A program made the position numbers and the translations under genes. The notes beneath the pieces are model-generated. The model did no database searches, was not told the DNA's origin, and worked only from the letters and a program-made list of their open reading frames with translations. From Brochothrix campestris (GTDB lineage: Bacteria; Bacillota; Bacilli; Lactobacillales; Listeriaceae), in contig NZ_CP175511.1 in assembly GCF_046058945.1 (NCBI RefSeq), positions 1,364,001 through 1,428,000 on the forward strand: DNA of 64,000 nt, in the 5' to 3' direction. Position 1 is the stretch's first letter, and the number at the start of each line of letters is the position of its first letter. Shown piece by piece: positions 34,081 to 43,511 of the stretch.

Positions 34081-34998
34081 TTATTCTTTAACGCCACCGA
34101 TTGTCAATCCACTCACAAAATATTTTTGGAAAAACGGATAGCTTAAAGCAATTGGTAAGGTTGAAATAACAACCATTGCCATTCGTGTTGCTTCTTTTGG
34201 AATTGCTTCGGCGCCACTACTTAAGGCACTACCCATGCTTGCATTTTGTGTCATGAATTCAATATTCGCCTGAATTTTCATCAATAAATATTGCAATGGA
34301 ATTAAATTATCACTTTGAATATAAAGAAGCGCATTAAACCAATCATTCCAAAAGCCCAGGGCGGCAAACAAACTGATGGTCGCTATCCCTGGTACTGCTA
34401 ACGGTAACACGATTTGACCAAAGATGCGCAACTCGCTCGCACCATCAATTCGAGCCGATTCAATAATTGAATCAGGCACCGTCCGTTTAAAGAACGTTCG
34501 CATTACAATGACATTGAATGGGCTAATCGCCATCGGTAAAATCAAAGCCCAAATCGTATCTTTCAAACCAAGCATTGATGTCATTACAATGTAGTTCGGC
34601 ACCATCCCAGCACTAAATAACATCGTAATTAAACAAGCAATCGTGAAAAATTTACGTAAGACAAAATCTGATCGTGAGATAGCATAAGCAAAGGTCGACG
34701 TAAATGTCGTGTTAATTAACGTACCTACAACCGTTACTGTCACTGTTACAAACAGTGATTGTAACAATTGTTCCTTAAGGTCCATTAAATAGCGATAACC
34801 GTCTAAACTCCACTCAGATGGCCAAAGTGTATAGCCATTTGTTAAAAGTGACTGCTCACTTGTTAACGAGATGATAATAACAAACACAAATGGAAACACA
34901 CACGATAAGGCAAAGATTGCTAAAAAAACATTAAAGAAAATATCAGCTTTCTTACCGAAGGATCGTACCCCCACTGATTGAATTTTTTTCTTACTCAT
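34081..34998 (-). CDS. ABC sugar permease, LplC/YtcP-type
   Basis: The 305-residue inner permease has six helices and the EAA loop ESARIDGASELRIFGQIVLPLAVPG that docks on the ATPase. The C-terminal ending SGLTIGGVKE is typical of YtcP/LplC proteins. It pairs with the LplB-like permease upstream, 20 bases away. Confidence 0.94.
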   Translation of the reverse strand: MSKKKIQSVGVRSFGKKADIFFNVFLAIFALSCVFPFVFVIIISLTSEQSLLTNGYTLWPSEWSLDGYRYLMDLKEQLLQSLFVTVTVTVVGTLINTTFTSTFAYAISRSDFVLRKFFTIACLITMLFSAGMVPNYIVMTSMLGLKDTIWALILPMAISPFNVIVMRTFFKRTVPDSIIESARIDGASELRIFGQIVLPLAVPGIATISLFAALGFWNDWFNALLYIQSDNLIPLQYLLMKIQANIEFMTQNASMGSALSSGAEAIPKEATRMAMVVISTLPIALSYPFFQKYFVSGLTIGGVKE

Positions 34999-35018
34999 TG
35001 GTTCGTCTCCCCCTTCTG

Positions 35019-35948
35019 CTAAAATAAAGCTGATGATTCATCTAATTTACGGACAATCGCATTGGCCACGATAAGTAATACACATCCAACAACTGACTGA
35101 TATAAACCTGCAGCGGCTGCCATGCCAATATCACCGGTATTGGCTAATCCGTTATACACATAAGTATCAAGCACTGATGTGACTTCGTATAGCACGCCTG
35201 AGTTTCGTGTCACCTGATAAAACAAACCGAAGTCGGCTTTAAAAATATTACCAACTGATAAAATCGATAAAATGGTAATTAGTGGCACTAGTTGTGGCAA
35301 TGTTACATGACGAATTTGTTGCCATTTCGTTGCACCATCGACCATTGCTGCCTCGTAGAATGTTGGATTAATCCCCATGATTGAAGCGAAGTAAATGATA
35401 CTGGAATACCCCACCGATTTCCAGACACCTAAGACGATTAAAATAACAGGCCAAAATTTTGGTTCATTATACCAGTTCACTTCTGAACCACCAAACATCG
35501 TGATGATTGAATTGAGTAGCCCTTTATCTGGACTTAAAAAGGCATAAACAAAGTAGCCGATAATAACCCACGATAAAAAATACGGTAATAACATTGATGT
35601 TTGATAAATTTTAATCATTTTGCGCGATCGTATTTCACTTAAGATTACAGCGAATAAAATCGCACACACTAACCCGATGATGATAAACGCTAAGTTATAC
35701 AATAACGTATTTCGGGTAATCAGATAAGCATCTGATGATGAAAATAAAAACTTAAAGTTATCAAAACCAACCCACGGACTATTTTTCAAACTGGCGAGAA
35801 AGCCCTCTGGTGAATAACGAAAATCTTTAAATGCAACCACATTACCTAAGACTGGAATATAAAAGAAGAAAATCATCCAAATAAAGGCTGGTAATGCCAT
35901 AAAAATGAGCGCTCGCTGTTTTAAACAGAGCTTCAGTTTTCTTTTCAT
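35019..35948 (-). CDS. ABC sugar permease, LplB-type
   Basis: The 309-residue permease has six helices and the EAA loop EAAMVDGATKWQQIRHVTLPQLVPLI. It is the first gene of the importer operon. GGAGG is near the ATG. Upstream lie two direct repeats suited to YesN binding. Confidence 0.94.
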   Translation of the reverse strand: MKRKLKLCLKQRALIFMALPAFIWMIFFFYIPVLGNVVAFKDFRYSPEGFLASLKNSPWVGFDNFKFLFSSSDAYLITRNTLLYNLAFIIIGLVCAILFAVILSEIRSRKMIKIYQTSMLLPYFLSWVIIGYFVYAFLSPDKGLLNSIITMFGGSEVNWYNEPKFWPVILIVLGVWKSVGYSSIIYFASIMGINPTFYEAAMVDGATKWQQIRHVTLPQLVPLITILSILSVGNIFKADFGLFYQVTRNSGVLYEVTSVLDTYVYNGLANTGDIGMAAAAGLYQSVVGCVLLIVANAIVRKLDESSALF

Positions 35949-36018
35949 TTTCCCACCTCCTTGTTAGACCAATTATGTACAATTCAATCATAAACAATAG
36001 ATGGTTTGAACGTAAGTA

Positions 36019-36052
36019 ACAAACTATAGGTATATCATGACAAACTATAGGT
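36019..36052 (-). promoter_or_regulatory. Probable YesN activator site ahead of the importer operon
   Basis: On the minus strand ACCTATAGTTTGT occurs twice (36040-36052 and 36019-36031), 21 bases apart, two helical turns. AraC-domain proteins bind such direct repeats upstream of a weak -35. A TATGAT box follows in the transcribed direction near 35990 without a clear -35, consistent with dependence on an activator. Confidence 0.7.
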
Positions 36053-36092
36053 GTTTCAGTACACAGCCTTTTTCAGTTTAATTTAGCTGTTA

Positions 36093-38294
36093 CTAATGTG
36101 GTACCCGCATTGAAAACGGTGTTTGTTGTTCATTATACTGCCGCTCTGTTGGTACGACTCCAAGTGTAAACTGGATGTTTGCCCCTGCCATTAACTCGTC
36201 ATGCGTAAAAAACAGACGGTCATGGCACAGCTGATTCAGGTGAATAGCGCTGACGAAATTAGCATGCGGTTGATTTCCTTCGGTTGTAATCATCAATGTT
36301 TTGCCATTTGCTAAATGTATCGTTGCTCGATCAAATAAGGGTATACCAATCACATACTCTCCTGAGCCAGGACAAACCGGATAAAAGCCCAGACTTGAAA
36401 AAAGATACCAACCTGACATACTGCCATTATCCTCATCACCTGGATAACCGTCCCATCCTGTATGAAACAGGCGTGTCATTAATTGTTTCACAAGTACTTG
36501 TGTTGAGGCGGGCTTACCGACGTAGTTAAACAAATATGGCAGGTGAAAACTAGGCTGGTTCGACAAGGCCACTTGGCCAAAATCCACCGCAGCCATTTCA
36601 CTCATTTCATGGATTTCAAACGCATAACCACCGACTTCATAATGTGGGTGTTGGTTACAAAGCTCAGTTAGTTTCGCATTAAAAGCCTCGGCACCACCGT
36701 GTGCTTTAATGAGACCTTTAAAGTTATGATAGGTGGCAAAACTACTTTGCCATGCACTGCCCTCAGCATAATCAGTTCCCCAACGTTCTGCACTAAAGTC
36801 CTGTTTAAATTGTCCGTCAAGCGTTTTTGCCCGCATAAAGCCCGTTTCTTTATCAAACACGTTTAAAAAATTATTTGCTTGTCTTTGATAAGTTTGTGCC
36901 AGCTTATCATCTCCTAGTATATTAGCAACTTGGGCAATACAAAAATCACTATACGCATAATCGAGCGTATGATTGATGCTCTCACCATAATGCGCTGGCA
37001 CATACCCTAACTTTAGGTAATCAAGTGTCCCCCGTCTTCCATAATTTTGTTTGTCACTACGTGTAGTTGCCCCATGAATCATCGCTTCTAAAAAGGCAGG
37101 CATTAACTCCAAACCAATCTGCTTAACAGCGGCATCGGCCACAACTGCATCTATTAACGTCCCCGGCATCATCCCGCGTTCATCGGGAGATAGCCATTTT
37201 GGTAAATAACCCGCTTCACGATAGGATTGTAAATACGCGCTTAACATTTCGGCATATTCGGTTTGAGCAATCAGTGAAAAGAGTGGATACACCGTTTTAT
37301 ACGTGTCCCAAAAGCCGTTATTTGTATACAAATAGCCCGTTTCGACAGATTTTGTTAATGTATTGTAATGTTCTGGCTCTTCATTCGCATTCAGCTCATA
37401 CATTTTTTGTGGAAATAAACAGGTCCGGTACATACAGCCATAAAAGGTCGCTACCTGCTGCTTATCTTTGCTTTCAATTTCAATTTTATTTAAATAGTTC
37501 AGCCATTTTGTCGCTGACTTCATTTTAGTTTCATCAAAATCATCCGAGAGGATACGTGATAGATTTAATTGCGCTTGCTCAGGCGATAAAAAACTGGTGG
37601 CAAGATGGGTCGTAATCATTGTCGTATCCTGAAACGCAATTACAAAAACTGCATCAGACCGCTGTACTTGTTGACTACTAATAAATTCAGCTCCATCAAA
37701 GTAACCACAGTGTTCAATAGCAAACGCTTCGGAAAAGTGCATCGCAAAAAACATTTTCATCTGCTTATCTTCACAGCCAGCTGCATTGATGACATAGCCA
37801 GACACTGAATGCGTTGCTACATCGATTTTAATGATACCTTCACCTGGTGTTCGTAGGACCAATTTCGGGTGTGCGGTATGATACTGATTGCGCATCACAG
37901 CACCATACGTCGTTGGTGTTAACTCAGTGACAATCCGATAGCGTTCTTGTTTGAGTTTAATATAATGTGGTGCAAACACAGCTTCATCGGTACGGTAACT
38001 ACTTTGTGCCATGCCTAACTCCGGCTGGCAGTGACTACCTGCAACAGGTGACAATAGTAGTTGTGAAAAATCACCCATCCATGGACTTGGTTGGTGTGAC
38101 AACCGAATTCCTTGAAAGGTGCGGTCATTTGGATTGAAAAACCAGCTACCTCGTGTATCCGCTGTTTGGACGACAAAATGGTTCATACCAAAAGGTACAC
38201 CTGTATAGGGTAAACAATTACCGTTGGAATATGTCGCTTGGTTATCGGTTCCTTGTCGTGTATCAATTTGTAATAAATCAGTCGTTTGTAACAT
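36093..38294 (-). CDS. GH92 alpha-mannosidase (likely exo-alpha-1,2)
   Basis: The protein of about 733 residues carries GH92 features: PFGMNHFVVQTADTRGSWFFNP near the start, GFWDTYKTVYPLFSL in the centre, and GWDGYPGDEDNGSMSGWYLFSSLGFYPV near the end, which includes the catalytic acids. GH92 enzymes are calcium-dependent inverting exo-mannosidases that trim alpha-1,2-linked mannose from high-mannose N-glycans. No signal peptide is present, so it works on imported glycan in the cytoplasm. The start overlaps the GntR gene end by 17 bases. Confidence 0.93.
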   Translation of the reverse strand: MLQTTDLLQIDTRQGTDNQATYSNGNCLPYTGVPFGMNHFVVQTADTRGSWFFNPNDRTFQGIRLSHQPSPWMGDFSQLLLSPVAGSHCQPELGMAQSSYRTDEAVFAPHYIKLKQERYRIVTELTPTTYGAVMRNQYHTAHPKLVLRTPGEGIIKIDVATHSVSGYVINAAGCEDKQMKMFFAMHFSEAFAIEHCGYFDGAEFISSQQVQRSDAVFVIAFQDTTMITTHLATSFLSPEQAQLNLSRILSDDFDETKMKSATKWLNYLNKIEIESKDKQQVATFYGCMYRTCLFPQKMYELNANEEPEHYNTLTKSVETGYLYTNNGFWDTYKTVYPLFSLIAQTEYAEMLSAYLQSYREAGYLPKWLSPDERGMMPGTLIDAVVADAAVKQIGLELMPAFLEAMIHGATTRSDKQNYGRRGTLDYLKLGYVPAHYGESINHTLDYAYSDFCIAQVANILGDDKLAQTYQRQANNFLNVFDKETGFMRAKTLDGQFKQDFSAERWGTDYAEGSAWQSSFATYHNFKGLIKAHGGAEAFNAKLTELCNQHPHYEVGGYAFEIHEMSEMAAVDFGQVALSNQPSFHLPYLFNYVGKPASTQVLVKQLMTRLFHTGWDGYPGDEDNGSMSGWYLFSSLGFYPVCPGSGEYVIGIPLFDRATIHLANGKTLMITTEGNQPHANFVSAIHLNQLCHDRLFFTHDELMAGANIQFTLGVVPTERQYNEQQTPFSMRVPH

Positions 38295-39360
38295 CATCTT
38301 CCTCCTTTAAGTTACGAGTACTTGCACGTTCAATCAATTGAATTGGCACAACTACCTGATCGTGCTCTATTGATGTCTCATCTAGTTCTGCAAGTAACAG
38401 ACGCATCGCCGCTGACCCCATTTCTTCAAAATTTTGAGCAACCGTTGTTAAATGGGGTTCAATCAGTTGCGCCGCCTGAATATTATCAAAACCAATCACC
38501 GCAATATCCTTAGGAATGCTCACGTTTTGTTTCTTTAACGCATTGATTAACTGAATTGCCAACACGTCATTCTCAGCGATGATTGCTGTAATATTTAAAC
38601 GTTGCAATTCGGTACACAACGTCATCAAAAACTGACTATCGTTTGGGTCTAATTGTTCAAAATGATAAGGTTCCAACTCGTAACCATGTAAGGCTTTTAA
38701 GTAACCAAAATAGCGATCACGTACAGATGATTTTTTTCCGATTGCATCGATATTAATGAAGGCGATTTTTTGATGTTTCTGCGCTATTAGATGACGGGTT
38801 GCTTCATAAGCGCCCTGTTCATTGTTCGCCATCACACTCGAAAACGGCAACTGATCGATTTTCTTATCGATTAAAACAGTTGGCACACCAAATAAATGGA
38901 GGCGATATAGCAATTCAATATCATCATGATTATTACGGGGATAAAAAATCACACCGGCATAGCGTTCCACAATATCCTTAACATCTAAGTTGGATAAATA
39001 CTGATGCGGCTGCATCTGTAACCGATAATGAGTGGCTTGAATCACCTCAAACATACCTTGAGCATAGTTACCAACCGTTGTATTATCAGGGAACGGTAGA
39101 ATAAATAGCACATCTTTTTTTATCGTTTTAGATTGACTAACGACAGCTTTTTCACGTACAAAACTCCCTTTGCCACGCACACGGATAACGATGCCTTCAT
39201 TTTCTAACTCGACTAATGCCCGCTTTGAAGTAATACGTGATACGCCATAGGTTTCTGATAAATTCAATTCAGTTGGCAATTTACTGCCCGGCGGATAAGT
39301 TCCCGCTATAATTGCTTGTTTCAAATCCATGATGATATGTTGATATAATGGTTCTTTCAA
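38278..39360 (-). CDS. GntR-family regulator with LacI-like sugar-binding domain
   Basis: The N-terminal GntR helix-turn-helix (KEPLYQHIIMDLKQAIIAGTYPPGSKLPTE, LSETYGVSRITSKRALVELENEGIV) is joined to a periplasmic-binding-like domain (AVIGFDNIQAAQLIEPHLTTVAQNF). This is the AraR architecture. It probably represses the mannosidase genes and its own transcript. I start at the TTG at 39360, 8 bases after AAAGGA; an ATG three codons earlier abuts the ribosome site. It diverges from GH125. Confidence 0.88.
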   Translation of the reverse strand: MKEPLYQHIIMDLKQAIIAGTYPPGSKLPTELNLSETYGVSRITSKRALVELENEGIVIRVRGKGSFVREKAVVSQSKTIKKDVLFILPFPDNTTVGNYAQGMFEVIQATHYRLQMQPHQYLSNLDVKDIVERYAGVIFYPRNNHDDIELLYRLHLFGVPTVLIDKKIDQLPFSSVMANNEQGAYEATRHLIAQKHQKIAFINIDAIGKKSSVRDRYFGYLKALHGYELEPYHFEQLDPNDSQFLMTLCTELQRLNITAIIAENDVLAIQLINALKKQNVSIPKDIAVIGFDNIQAAQLIEPHLTTVAQNFEEMGSAAMRLLLAELDETSIEHDQVVVPIQLIERASTRNLKEEDDVTND

Positions 39361-39403
39361 TGATCTCATCCTTTCAATAGCGCTTTTACTCGTACCCAAA
39401 AAA

Positions 39404-39466
39404 GAAAGCGCTTTACTTTTAAAATGATATACCATATAATCGGTTTTGTAAACAATGATATACCAA
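39404..39466 (+). promoter_or_regulatory. GH125 promoter with cre-like site and paired GntR operators
   Basis: GAAAGCGCTTTAC (39404-39416) resembles a cre site and overlaps the -35 TTTACT (39412-39417). After 17 bases comes TATAAT (39435-39440). AATGATATACCA occurs at 39423-39434 and 39454-39465, 31 bases apart, bracketing the -10; I take these as operators of the adjacent GntR protein. This gives substrate induction plus catabolite repression. Confidence 0.7.
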
Positions 39467-39488
39467 ACCAAAAGGAGTGTGTAATCGT

Positions 39489-40778
39489 ATGACTGATAAA
39501 GCAATTTCTGCAACCGTACAAGCGTTCATGAAAAAAATTAGTGATAAAGCAATGACCGAAAACCACCATTGGGCAACTATCTTCAATAAATGTTATGCCA
39601 ACACGTTACAAACCACTGTTCAGCGATTTGATGACAACAGTACATTTTTAGTCACAGGAGATATTCCAGCAATGTGGCTACGCGACTCTACGGCTCAAGT
39701 GCGACCTTATTTACCACTCGCTCAATCTGATACAGCTTTAAAAGAAATGATTGCTGGATTAGTGGCCAAACAGTTTCAATACATCAATTTAGATCCCTAT
39801 GCCAATGCCTTCAATGCTTCAGCTAATGGTGCTGGGCATCAATCAGATAAAACAAAAATGAGCCCTTGGATTTGGGAGCGAAAATACGAAATTGATTCCC
39901 TTTGTTATCCTGTGCAACTTGCCTATTTACTCTACAAAAACACTGGTGATAGCGCTCATTTCACCCCTGCCTTCACTGCTGGCATTCAGGCTATTTTAAC
40001 AGTTTGGGAAACGGAACAAAATCACGAGCACTCGTCTTATCGATTCGAACGCGACACGACCCGCGTCGAAGATACGTTACCAAATGGCGGTGCTGGCTCT
40101 CCCGTTGGTTACACAGGCATGACCTGGTCTGGTTTCCGACCGAGTGATGATGTTTGTCAATATGGCTACCTTGTTCCCAGCAACATGTTTGCGATCGTTG
40201 TTTTACGTTATTTAATTGATATTTATACAAAGATTTTACCGGATGCTGCCATTGTAAATCGAGCTACCGCTTTGAAACAAGCCATTGAACAAGGCATTCA
40301 GAAGCATGCCTTGGTTAAAAACGAAGCCAGTGAAACCATCTTTGCCTTCGAAGTTGATGGATTAGGTAACTATAGTATTCAAGATGATTCTAACGTTCCG
40401 AGTTTAATCGCCGCACCTTACTTAGGCTATTGTGCGATGGATGATCCCATTTATCTTGCAACACGTCAGACGTTACTTAGTTCTGAAAACCCTTACTTTT
40501 ATGAAGGGAAAAACGCAAAAGGTATCGGTAGTTCTCATACACCACCTAACTATATTTGGCCAATTGCACTGGCGATTGAGGGCATGACAACAACAAGTAA
40601 AGCAGAGAAAAAACGTATTCTAGATATGCTGGCAGCCAATGATGGCGGCACTGATTTAATGCACGAAGGTTTTGATGTAAATAATGCGGATAACTATACG
40701 CGTGAATGGTTCTCGTGGGCTAATATGATGTTTTGTGAATTATTGATGGATTACTACGACATAAAAATAACTGCTTAA
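39489..40778 (+). CDS. GH125 exo-alpha-1,6-mannosidase
   Basis: The protein of about 429 residues has family GH125 hallmarks: STFLVTGDIPAMWLRDSTAQVRPYL, GMTWSGFRPSDDVCQYGYLVPSNMFA and DDSNVPSLIAAPYLGY. GH125 enzymes remove non-reducing alpha-1,6-mannose. It is the first gene of an operon with GH38 and a ROK kinase, the same order as the pneumococcal N-glycan locus. The start at MTDKAI follows GGAG by about 11 bases. Confidence 0.93.
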   Translation: MTDKAISATVQAFMKKISDKAMTENHHWATIFNKCYANTLQTTVQRFDDNSTFLVTGDIPAMWLRDSTAQVRPYLPLAQSDTALKEMIAGLVAKQFQYINLDPYANAFNASANGAGHQSDKTKMSPWIWERKYEIDSLCYPVQLAYLLYKNTGDSAHFTPAFTAGIQAILTVWETEQNHEHSSYRFERDTTRVEDTLPNGGAGSPVGYTGMTWSGFRPSDDVCQYGYLVPSNMFAIVVLRYLIDIYTKILPDAAIVNRATALKQAIEQGIQKHALVKNEASETIFAFEVDGLGNYSIQDDSNVPSLIAAPYLGYCAMDDPIYLATRQTLLSSENPYFYEGKNAKGIGSSHTPPNYIWPIALAIEGMTTTSKAEKKRILDMLAANDGGTDLMHEGFDVNNADNYTREWFSWANMMFCELLMDYYDIKITA

Positions 40779-40803
40779 AGTACTTAAGCAAAAGGAGCCC
40801 GAC

Positions 40804-43497
40804 ATGCCAACAAAAAAAGTATATATTATTTCTCATAGTCATTGGGATCGTGAATGGTATTTGCCTTACGAGCAACATCATCTCCGTCTTGTAGCACTCA
40901 TCGATGACCTGCTTGATTTATTTAAACGTGACCCCGATTTTGATAGTTTTCATCTGGATGGTCAAACGATTATTCTCGATGATTACCTCGAAATACGTCC
41001 TCATCGTAAAGATGAACTGCAAGCTGCCATTACGGCTGGCAAATTAAAAATCGGTCCGTTTTACATTTTACAAGATGATTTTTTAATTAGCAGCGAGTCC
41101 AATACGCGTAACATGCTCATCGGATTGGATGAATGTCAACGTTGGGGCGCACATGTCGACCTCGGCTACTTCCCCGATACATTTGGAAACATGGGACAAG
41201 CACCTCAAATGTTGGCAGAAGCTGGTATTACCGCTGCTGCTTTTGGGCGTGGCGTTAAACCCACTGGCTTTGATAACGCCGTTATTTCTGATGATAAATA
41301 CAGTTCTAGTTTTTCTGAAATGTGGTGGGAAGGCGCAGATAAAACGACGATTTTTAGTCTCCTTTTTGCCAATTGGTATAGTAATGGTAATGAAATTCCA
41401 GTCGACGAAACAGCAGCTAAAGCCTTCTGGCAAAAAAAATTAGCAGAGGTGGAACAATACGCCGCCACACCTCACCTCCTAATGATGAATGGTGTTGATC
41501 ATCAACCTGTGCAACAAGACATTACTGCTGCTATTAAAGTTGCTAACCGCTTATTTCCCGATTATGAGTTTATCCATAGTAATTTCACCGATTACTTAGC
41601 CGCCGTTAAGACTAATCTACCGACTGACTTGAGCACAGTCAGTGGCGAATTGACGAGTCAAGAAACCGATGGTTGGTATACACTGGCGAACACAGCCAGT
41701 ACCCGGGTTTATTTGAAGCAAAAAAACACAGAAGTCCAACGACAACTTGAAAACATTACTGAGCCGTTGGCTACAATGGCAGCTTCGATTTCAGGACAAT
41801 ATCCGCATGATGAATTGCGCTATGCTTGGAAATTACTGATGCAGAATCATCCACATGATAGTATATGTGGCTGTAGCGTTGATGAAGTCCACCGTGAAAT
41901 GATGACACGCTATGAAAAGGCGCTCGAAGTCGGTAAATTTTTAGCAAGCGAAGCACTTGAGACATTAGCGACGACGATTGATACGTCTATCTTTTCGACT
42001 GATGAACGACCATTTATTGTCGTGAATACAGCAGGTAGCACCAAAACAGAGATTGTCACCCAAGAAATAGAATGGAAACGCCTCCCTTTTAGCACGGGTA
42101 AACCGTCCGACTTACATGATCAGCTGATGGCGGAATCATTGCCTGACTTTGTTGTTCGTAGCGCTTCTGGTGACATTATCCCTACCGAGGTCATTAACAA
42201 AACCGTTCGTTTTAATTATGACCTTCCTAAAGATCGTTTTCGTCAACCATTTATGGCGATTTATGTCACCGTTCGCTTTGTTGCACCACAATTACCCGCA
42301 TTATCATGGCACAGTTATGCCCTTACTCCACAAACAGCCACACAACCGGACGTGCTCCCACTGATTGCGTGCGATGCTCGTCAGCTTGAAAACGAGACTT
42401 TACATGTGAAAATCGCTGCCGACGGCCGTTTAACTGTCACCGATAAACGGACGCAGCAGATCTATCCGGAGTTGCTCGCATTTGAGAATGTCGGTGATAT
42501 CGGTAATGAGTATATCTTTAAACAAGCAAATAATGATCCGATTTTATTTGCACATGAAAATGACTGTGAGGCTGAGATTCTAGCTAACACGACTGAAATG
42601 GCAACAATCCGCTTAACACAAACGATGAGGATTCCCGTGTCAGCTGATGAACAGTTACAACTTGAAATGGAACGTGTCACGGATATTCGAGAACGTCTAG
42701 CAGAACGAAGTAAAGTTACTACACCGCTAACATTAACAACAGATATCACACTATTAAAAGGCAGTCCTCACTTACAATTCACCACCAACTTCACAAATAC
42801 AATGACCAACCACCGCTTAAGAGTGCTGTTCCCAACCGGACTTAATGTTGCTGACCATTATACCGACAGTATCTACGAGGTAGTTAAACGACCGAATCAG
42901 GTAACGGCTAATTGGGAAAACCCTACTAATCCCCAACATCAACAAAGTTTTATTAATGTGCAAGATGATGCAGTCGGTATCACAGTGACTAATTACGGTC
43001 TCAATGAATACGAAGTTATGCCAACTGATAATACAATTGCACTGACATTATTACGTGCAGTCGGTGAACTCGGTGATTGGGGGTACTTCCCAACACCTGA
43101 AGCGCAATGTATAGGTGCTCAAAGTGTGTCTTATGGTATTACTTTTCATGGTGCTACAGATGCAGCTGAAACTTATCAAAACGCTCATGCTGCTCAAATT
43201 CCGTTTAGCATAATCAACACCACGGCTTCAACCGGAAAATGGTTACCGATTGATTCGTTTTTAACAATTGATAGCCCTCAGTTTTTATTGACGGCACTTA
43301 AATGTAAAGAGCGTGATACGGCGATTATTACACGTGGTTTTAATTTAAATAGTAGCACTGAAAGTGACTTTAAAATTGACTTACCACAATACAGCCCTCA
43401 GCGTTGTAACTTGGTTGAACAAGTGAGTAACATACCACTTAAAGCTACACTGGATCCGGCTGAAATCTGCAGCATCATTTGGAACAAAGACTCATAA
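40804..43497 (+). CDS. GH38 alpha-mannosidase
   Basis: The 897-residue enzyme begins with the zinc motif HSHWDREWYLP of GH38. The nucleophile Asp lies in GYFPDTFGNMGQAPQM, and LMMNGVDHQPVQQDI and MQNHPHDSICGCSVDEVHREM complete the metal site. The beta-rich C-terminal half is complete. Bacterial GH38 enzymes in such loci act on alpha-1,3-linked mannose. No signal peptide is present. Confidence 0.94.
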   Translation: MPTKKVYIISHSHWDREWYLPYEQHHLRLVALIDDLLDLFKRDPDFDSFHLDGQTIILDDYLEIRPHRKDELQAAITAGKLKIGPFYILQDDFLISSESNTRNMLIGLDECQRWGAHVDLGYFPDTFGNMGQAPQMLAEAGITAAAFGRGVKPTGFDNAVISDDKYSSSFSEMWWEGADKTTIFSLLFANWYSNGNEIPVDETAAKAFWQKKLAEVEQYAATPHLLMMNGVDHQPVQQDITAAIKVANRLFPDYEFIHSNFTDYLAAVKTNLPTDLSTVSGELTSQETDGWYTLANTASTRVYLKQKNTEVQRQLENITEPLATMAASISGQYPHDELRYAWKLLMQNHPHDSICGCSVDEVHREMMTRYEKALEVGKFLASEALETLATTIDTSIFSTDERPFIVVNTAGSTKTEIVTQEIEWKRLPFSTGKPSDLHDQLMAESLPDFVVRSASGDIIPTEVINKTVRFNYDLPKDRFRQPFMAIYVTVRFVAPQLPALSWHSYALTPQTATQPDVLPLIACDARQLENETLHVKIAADGRLTVTDKRTQQIYPELLAFENVGDIGNEYIFKQANNDPILFAHENDCEAEILANTTEMATIRLTQTMRIPVSADEQLQLEMERVTDIRERLAERSKVTTPLTLTTDITLLKGSPHLQFTTNFTNTMTNHRLRVLFPTGLNVADHYTDSIYEVVKRPNQVTANWENPTNPQHQQSFINVQDDAVGITVTNYGLNEYEVMPTDNTIALTLLRAVGELGDWGYFPTPEAQCIGAQSVSYGITFHGATDAAETYQNAHAAQIPFSIINTTASTGKWLPIDSFLTIDSPQFLLTALKCKERDTAIITRGFNLNSSTESDFKIDLPQYSPQRCNLVEQVSNIPLKATLDPAEICSIIWNKDS

Positions 43498-43511
43498 AAG
43501 GGGGAATATTT

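Noticed and set aside
41083..41468. Antisense frames of 87-116 codons inside GH38
   Set aside because: They overlap the conserved catalytic region of GH38 and have no independent support.
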